NCBI RefSeq assembly: GCF_009720675.1
Contig: NZ_WNJO01000010.1
Span: forward strand, 1 to 64,000
Length of the DNA: 64,000 nt
Direction: 5' to 3'
Source: Secundilactobacillus folii
Lineage (GTDB): Bacteria > Bacillota > Bacilli > Lactobacillales > Lactobacillaceae
Of this stretch, positions 60,183 through 64,000 are shown piece after piece. Within the stretch, counting starts at the first letter, position 1. The number at the start of each line of letters is the position of its first letter. Both the position numbers and the translations under genes were made by a program. The notes beneath the pieces were generated by a model that saw only the letters and a program-made list of their open reading frames with translations, was not told where the DNA came from and searched no databases.

Positions 60183-61802
60183 TCAATTATCCTCCATCTC
60201 ACCGCGTTCCTTAGCCTCTTGATTCAGTTGCTGGGCTTTGTCGAAGTCCTCAGTGTGGATGTAACTTCTGATTCCCCAGTAATAAAAGGCGAGTGACGCA
60301 ATCACGATGACGACAAAATCGAGGGGGTATGGCACCCAATTTAACCCGTTGAACTGATGACTACCAATCAATGACATGATCGAGATAAATACCAGGTAGC
60401 CAATCATCCAGCCACTGGCTTTAAAGGCTTGCCGAGTTGAAACGAAGTGGTTTTTCCATTCGTAATAGAAGTAAAATGGCAGGCCCAGCAGAATAATAAA
60501 AATCACTTCAACAGTGGTTGGCCACATGGCCCAATAAGTTGCCAGTGACGCCAGTACGAAGGACAACGGCGCCATCCAGGGCAACCATTTTAAGCGGATC
60601 GGCCGGTATAATTTTGGTCCCATTTTTCGCAGCGAAATAGCTGTTACGGGACCCGTCAAATAGGCGATCAACGTGGCAGTGGACAACACGGTAGCCAGCA
60701 CCGCCCATGAACGAAAGACGGTCACCATCACCATGCTTAAGATGGTATTGACCAGCATCGCATTGCGCGGAATCCCGTATTTTAAATTGACCTTACCTAA
60801 AAAGTGCGGTACGTGGCGATTTCCCTCCATGGCGAAGAGCGCCCGGGCAGTATTAGCTACAAATGAAACTCCGGTGCCAAACGGCGAAACGAAAGCATCC
60901 ATGTATAGCAAGACAGATAACCAGTGGATTCCTAACAGAATCGCCATGTCCGCAAATGGTGAATTAAACACGATGCCGTGCCAGCCGGTTGCGGCAATCA
61001 TCTTGGGTGGAATTGCAGTGATGAAGGTACTTTGTAAAATCACGTAGAGAATGCCGCTGATCAGCAAGGAAATCGTAATGCCCCGGCCAATGTTTTTCTT
61101 AGGATGTTCAATTTCTCCGCCCATATTGATGACGGTTTGAAAGGCGTCAAAAGAAAAGATAATGCCGGCTGCCGAAGTGGCGGTAAAGATGGGTGCGGAG
61201 CCATACGGCATGAATTCGTGCAAATTAGTACCATAATTACCAGGATGGAATCCTGACATGGTCAGCATAATGATGGTCAGCAGGGGGATCCCAATTTTAA
61301 AGATTGAGATCAGACTGGTGAAGCGTGTCAGAATTGTGACCGACCAGAAGTTGAGCATGGTGAAAACCAGGATGAAGCCGAAAACCACCAGCAGACCACT
61401 ATTGGTGATCACACCGCCACTCAAAAAATGGTGGGTCCAATGTGCCCAGGACCACGGCCAGGTACTCATGTACTGCACGGCAGCCACAGCTTCAATCGGG
61501 ATCAGTGTGATTAAGGAGACCCAGTTAGCCCAAGCTGCGATAAAGCCCAGTAATGTTCCATGGGAATATTGCGCGTACTTACTCATCCCACCAGATTCTG
61601 GGAACATTGCGCCAATTTCGACGTAATCATAGGCAATCGATCCGATGACGAGACCACCGATGACCCACGAAATAATGGCAGCGGGGCCCGCAATTTTCGT
61701 TGCCTCCCACGAACCAAACAGCCAGCCAGACCCAATCAAGGAGCCCAGTGCCAACATGACCAGTTGAAAGAGGTTGATTCGTTTAATTTTTGGTGTACCC
61801 AT
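60183..61802 (-). CDS. APC-family amino acid transporter
   Basis: A transporter of 539 residues, longer than usual because of an extended loop after helix 4 and a charged C-terminal tail (EDFDKAQQLNQEAKERGEMEDN). Helix 1 is LGSLIGSGWLFGSWEA, the APC unwound helix, and helix 6 contains IIFSFDAFQTVINMGGEIEHPKKNIG. Twelve to fourteen membrane segments are expected. The group includes amino-acid permeases and antiporters of lactobacilli; the substrate is unknown. It lies between two universal stress protein genes, with a terminator on each side. AAAGGGG is upstream of its ATG. Confidence 0.85.
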   Translation of the reverse strand: MGTPKIKRINLFQLVMLALGSLIGSGWLFGSWEATKIAGPAAIISWVIGGLVIGSIAYDYVEIGAMFPESGGMSKYAQYSHGTLLGFIAAWANWVSLITLIPIEAVAAVQYMSTWPWSWAHWTHHFLSGGVITNSGLLVVFGFILVFTMLNFWSVTILTRFTSLISIFKIGIPLLTIIMLTMSGFHPGNYGTNLHEFMPYGSAPIFTATSAAGIIFSFDAFQTVINMGGEIEHPKKNIGRGITISLLISGILYVILQSTFITAIPPKMIAATGWHGIVFNSPFADMAILLGIHWLSVLLYMDAFVSPFGTGVSFVANTARALFAMEGNRHVPHFLGKVNLKYGIPRNAMLVNTILSMVMVTVFRSWAVLATVLSTATLIAYLTGPVTAISLRKMGPKLYRPIRLKWLPWMAPLSFVLASLATYWAMWPTTVEVIFIILLGLPFYFYYEWKNHFVSTRQAFKASGWMIGYLVFISIMSLIGSHQFNGLNWVPYPLDFVVIVIASLAFYYWGIRSYIHTEDFDKAQQLNQEAKERGEMEDN

Positions 61803-61833
61803 GCTTGAGCCCCTTTCATAGATTTAAAGTAAT

Positions 61834-61878
61834 AATTGAAGGGTCGAATTGAAAGACTGCCAATTCGACCCTTCAATT
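61834..61878 (-). terminator. Terminator of the second stress-protein gene
   Basis: AATTGAAGGGTCGAATTG and its complement form an 18-bp stem. It follows the minus-strand UspA stop by about 20 bases. Confidence 0.85.
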
Positions 61879-61896
61879 TAATTGATAGTCAGCGAT

Positions 61897-62403
61897 TTAT
61901 TGGTCGTCATCTGATGACGTCCGGAATGGGCTGACGATTTTAGCCCCTGGCTCGTTTTCAAGATTCGTCCGAATAACTAGGACATCACAAGCCGCATTAT
62001 GGGTAACAAAATCGGTGACGGAGCCAGTCATGACCCGTTCAAATGCACTCATACCGGTGGCACCCATCATGACAAGATCATTTTGGTGATCTTTAACGAA
62101 TTCAAGTGCAATGACCGTCTTGGGATTCCCAAAACGAATGTGGGTGCTGATATCAGTTAAACCATATTGATCCTTAATTTGTTCGGTTAATTCTGATAGA
62201 TATTTAGTGGCGTCTTCCACCAGTTTATTCACGATATCACCGTTGGCTAGACCACCAAAATAATTGTTCTGGTGGGTGTCAATAACGGATAGCAGGTCAA
62301 GATGCGAACCGTTTCGTTTAGCGACACCGACGGCTTTGGCCAGTGCTAGTTCGGCAAATTGTGAAGTATCCAGTGGAACTACGATCGATTGGTATTTTAA
62401 CAT
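61897..62403 (-). CDS. Universal stress protein (UspA family)
   Basis: A 168-residue UspA-type protein. The N-terminus is YQSIVVPLDTSQFAELALAKAVGVA, and the ATP-binding loop GATGMSAFERVMTGSVTDFVTHNA is complete (G-x2-G-x9-G-S), so this copy, unlike the one at 59.7 kb, should bind ATP. The C-terminus has a short acidic extension. A single gene. Confidence 0.9.
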   Translation of the reverse strand: MLKYQSIVVPLDTSQFAELALAKAVGVAKRNGSHLDLLSVIDTHQNNYFGGLANGDIVNKLVEDATKYLSELTEQIKDQYGLTDISTHIRFGNPKTVIALEFVKDHQNDLVMMGATGMSAFERVMTGSVTDFVTHNAACDVLVIRTNLENEPGAKIVSPFRTSSDDDQ

Positions 62404-62470
62404 GTAATCATTCTCTCCCTATTTCAAGCAAATTCTGCTTGCTTTCTAATGCCCGTTGATTTTGAATTGA

Positions 62471-62980
62471 CTAGACGCGGCCCAGCACAATCTGCGTTGC
62501 TTGAGCCAAAACGTGTCCAGCCATCGCATCGTGAAGTTCATTGAGCCAGAAACCGTCTTGGAGCGGCAATTTGCTATCTAATGCGTACACCGTGACCGTG
62601 TATCGGTGATCTTTATCTGGTGGTAACGGACCGCTGTAACGCTGGGCTGTCAGTGGGTTTTGATTATTAACCATGTGACCAGCAGTGGAATTATTGCCAA
62701 ATGTCATTGGAACTTCACCGCTTTGACTGGCGTTTTCTGGAATCGTTGTCAGATTACCAGGCAGGTTAGCAGCTACCCAGTGGATCCACGTGAACCCGCC
62801 AACTGGAATTGCGTCATGGTCGATCATCGTTACCGCAAAGGTTTTGGTGTCTGCTGGCGCATCTTGGATCTCAATTGGAAATGACCGTGTTGGCCCATCA
62901 TCGATTCGGTATTCTGCTGGTGCATATTTGCCGAATTTATCTGGTAGATAGCCGTTTTCAACTGGCACTTTGATTTGCAT
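62471..62980 (-). CDS. YbhB/YbcL-family (PEBP-like) protein
   Basis: A phosphatidylethanolamine-binding-protein family member of 169 residues. The ligand site motif is FAVTMIDHDAIPVGGFTWIHWV, followed by RYSGPLPPDKDHRYTVTVYALD. Bacterial members (YbhB, YbcL) have no settled function. The open frame reaches 63163, but AAGGGGCG sits six bases before the ATG at 62980-62978, and the family N-terminus begins there. Confidence 0.88.
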   Translation of the reverse strand: MQIKVPVENGYLPDKFGKYAPAEYRIDDGPTRSFPIEIQDAPADTKTFAVTMIDHDAIPVGGFTWIHWVAANLPGNLTTIPENASQSGEVPMTFGNNSTAGHMVNNQNPLTAQRYSGPLPPDKDHRYTVTVYALDSKLPLQDGFWLNELHDAMAGHVLAQATQIVLGRV

Positions 62981-63215
62981 AATGTCACGCCCCTTCGTCA
63001 GACTTTCTTCTATTATAACGCAACTATTTGAATTGCATGGCGTTTCATTTTTCAAAATCCAGTTTTTCTGCTGGTATTTCATATTCAAGGACACATCTGA
63101 AGGACATCCGAGGTAGTTGTGGAGCTCAACAAAGGATGTGAGCAACCTCGTGCTGTAATCCAATGATCAGGCTCGACCAGCGATGTCCATGGCATAACTT
63201 AAATTCTAATGAGTC

Positions 63216-63252
63216 AAAAAAGCAGGTTCCCCAAATTGGGCAACCTGCTTTC
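63216..63252 (-). terminator. Terminator of the riboflavin operon
   Basis: On the minus strand AAAGCAGGTTGCCC pairs with GGGGAACCTGCTTT and runs into TTTTTT, about 45 bases after ribH. Confidence 0.9.
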
Positions 63253-63293
63253 TATTTACTCCCATAGTCAGTAAGTTAAATACTAATTCACCA

Positions 63294-63755
63294 CTAAATT
63301 TGCTTTTCTAAATTGATCATTTCGATCACACCGTCTGCGCAGTCAGCACCCTTGTTGCCACCTTTGCCACCAGCACGACTGATGGCTTGATCCAGGGTAT
63401 CGGTGGTCAGTACTCCAAACATCACGGGTACTGATCCGTGCAACGAGACTTCAGCTAAGCCACTAGCCGTTTCAGCGCAAACGTAATCATAGTGCGAAGT
63501 CTCACCACGGATGACGGCACCTAACGCAATGATGCCGTCGAAATGTCCAGAGTCGGCCAGTTGCTTGACGATTCGCGGTAATTCCATCGCACCGGGAACG
63601 TGTGCGACCGTGATCGCATCATTAGCTACACTGTATTTTCTTAACTGAGCGACTGCCCCCTCCTGTAGTCTAGCGGTGACGATTTCGTTGAACTGAGCGA
63701 CTGCGATGCCGATGCTTAAGCCTGCGCCATTTCTTGAATTCTCTAATTCCGTCAT
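63294..63755 (-). CDS. ribH: 6,7-dimethyl-8-ribityllumazine synthase
   Basis: The lumazine synthase, 153 residues, which joins 5-amino-6-ribitylaminouracil and dihydroxybutanone phosphate in the penultimate step of riboflavin synthesis. GIAVAQFNEIVTARLQEGA, VPGAMELPRIVKQLA, IALGAVIRGETSHYDYV and the C-terminal RAGGKGGNKGADCADG are all present. It lies one base from the end of ribBA, so the two are translationally linked. It is the last gene of the operon. Confidence 0.95.
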   Translation of the reverse strand: MTELENSRNGAGLSIGIAVAQFNEIVTARLQEGAVAQLRKYSVANDAITVAHVPGAMELPRIVKQLADSGHFDGIIALGAVIRGETSHYDYVCAETASGLAEVSLHGSVPVMFGVLTTDTLDQAISRAGGKGGNKGADCADGVIEMINLEKQI

Positions 63756-63756
63756 T

Positions 63757-64000
63757 TTAATTGACCTCTTTCAGTAAGTGATGAAATTTCATCTTTTTAG
63801 TTTGTAAATACCGTTGATTCTCCACTGTCAATCCGGTTTCAAGCGGGATGCGGTGGGCCACTTTGATGCCGTGCTGCTCCAGTTGGTCGATTTTGTCCGG
63901 ATTATTGGTCATCAAGTTTACCGTTGTGACACCAGCTTGTTTAAGAATCGTGGCCGCCAGACCATAGTTCCGGTCGTCAGCAGGCAAGCCCAGTTTCAAA
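63757..64000 (-). CDS. ribBA: GTP cyclohydrolase II domain, 5' part outside window
   Basis: The C-terminal 80 residues of GTP cyclohydrolase II. DDRNYGLAATILKQAGV, VNLMTNNPDKIDQLEQHGI and VAHRIPLETG are typical of RibA. Since lactobacilli usually carry the fused 3,4-dihydroxybutanone phosphate synthase/GTP cyclohydrolase II (RibBA), that is the likely full product, but only the cyclohydrolase end is visible. The gene runs off the right edge of the window, and any FMN riboswitch of the operon would lie beyond it. Confidence 0.88.
   Translation of the reverse strand, partial: LKLGLPADDRNYGLAATILKQAGVTTVNLMTNNPDKIDQLEQHGIKVAHRIPLETGLTVENQRYLQTKKMKFHHLLKEVN

Overview
The window looks like chromosome from a low-to-mid GC Gram-positive lactic acid bacterium, most likely a Lactobacillaceae species outside the acidophilus group. 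Supporting signs are strong AGGAGG-type ribosome binding sites, TTG/GTG starts, T-box leaders, a KxYKxGKxW-type signal peptide, LPQTxE sorting signals (the form described for Lactobacillus plantarum), an Apf/LysM cell-wall protein, BrnQ, NADH oxidase and anaerobic NrdDG. I saw no rRNA, tRNA, insertion sequence, prophage or CRISPR array.

Layout. 1-3.2 kb: 3' end of a repeat-rich sortase-anchored protein, a hypothetical protein and a short-chain dehydrogenase. 3.3-10.9 kb: an AT-richer methionine block. Two T-box riboswitches, both with an AUG (Met) specifier, control an M20 peptidase and then metN-metI-M20 peptidase-metQ; a CapA-like metallophosphatase follows. 10.9-16.1 kb: decayed remnants, a lipoprotein tyrosine phosphatase, a third M20 peptidase, an amino-acid permease and a B3/4-domain protein. 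16.2-30.5 kb: a giant gene of about 4,600 codons for a lectin/MucBP/MBG adhesin, preceded by an attenuator-like leader. 30.7-40.2 kb: aminotransferase, DASS anion transporter, hotdog thioesterase, menB and menE, a possible small RNA locus, prolyl aminopeptidase, GNAT and brnQ.

40.2-47.8 kb is the most unusual part: an AT-rich cluster with a 3-hydroxyacyl-CoA dehydrogenase, a TetR regulator and a compact eight-gene operon (Pta-like acyltransferase, stand-alone acyl carrier protein, SCP-x-type thiolase, DUF35 OB-fold protein, phosphopantetheinyl transferase, two VOC proteins, one SnoaL-like protein). It resembles a small specialised-metabolite pathway and I cannot match it to a known product.

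47.9-64 kb: amino-acid transporter, LysM/Apf-like protein, nrdDG behind four NrdR-box-like sites, NADH oxidase-family flavoprotein, MFS transporter, secreted hypothetical protein, two bacterial PH-domain membrane proteins, two universal stress proteins flanking an APC transporter, a PEBP-family protein, ribH and the end of ribBA.

How the parts may work together: the methionine block couples uptake to peptide/amide hydrolysis under tRNA-Met control; the menB/menE/thioesterase/DASS group is a fragment of menaquinone synthesis beside an anion importer; the 40-48 kb operon has its own carrier protein and the enzyme to activate it, so it is probably self-contained.
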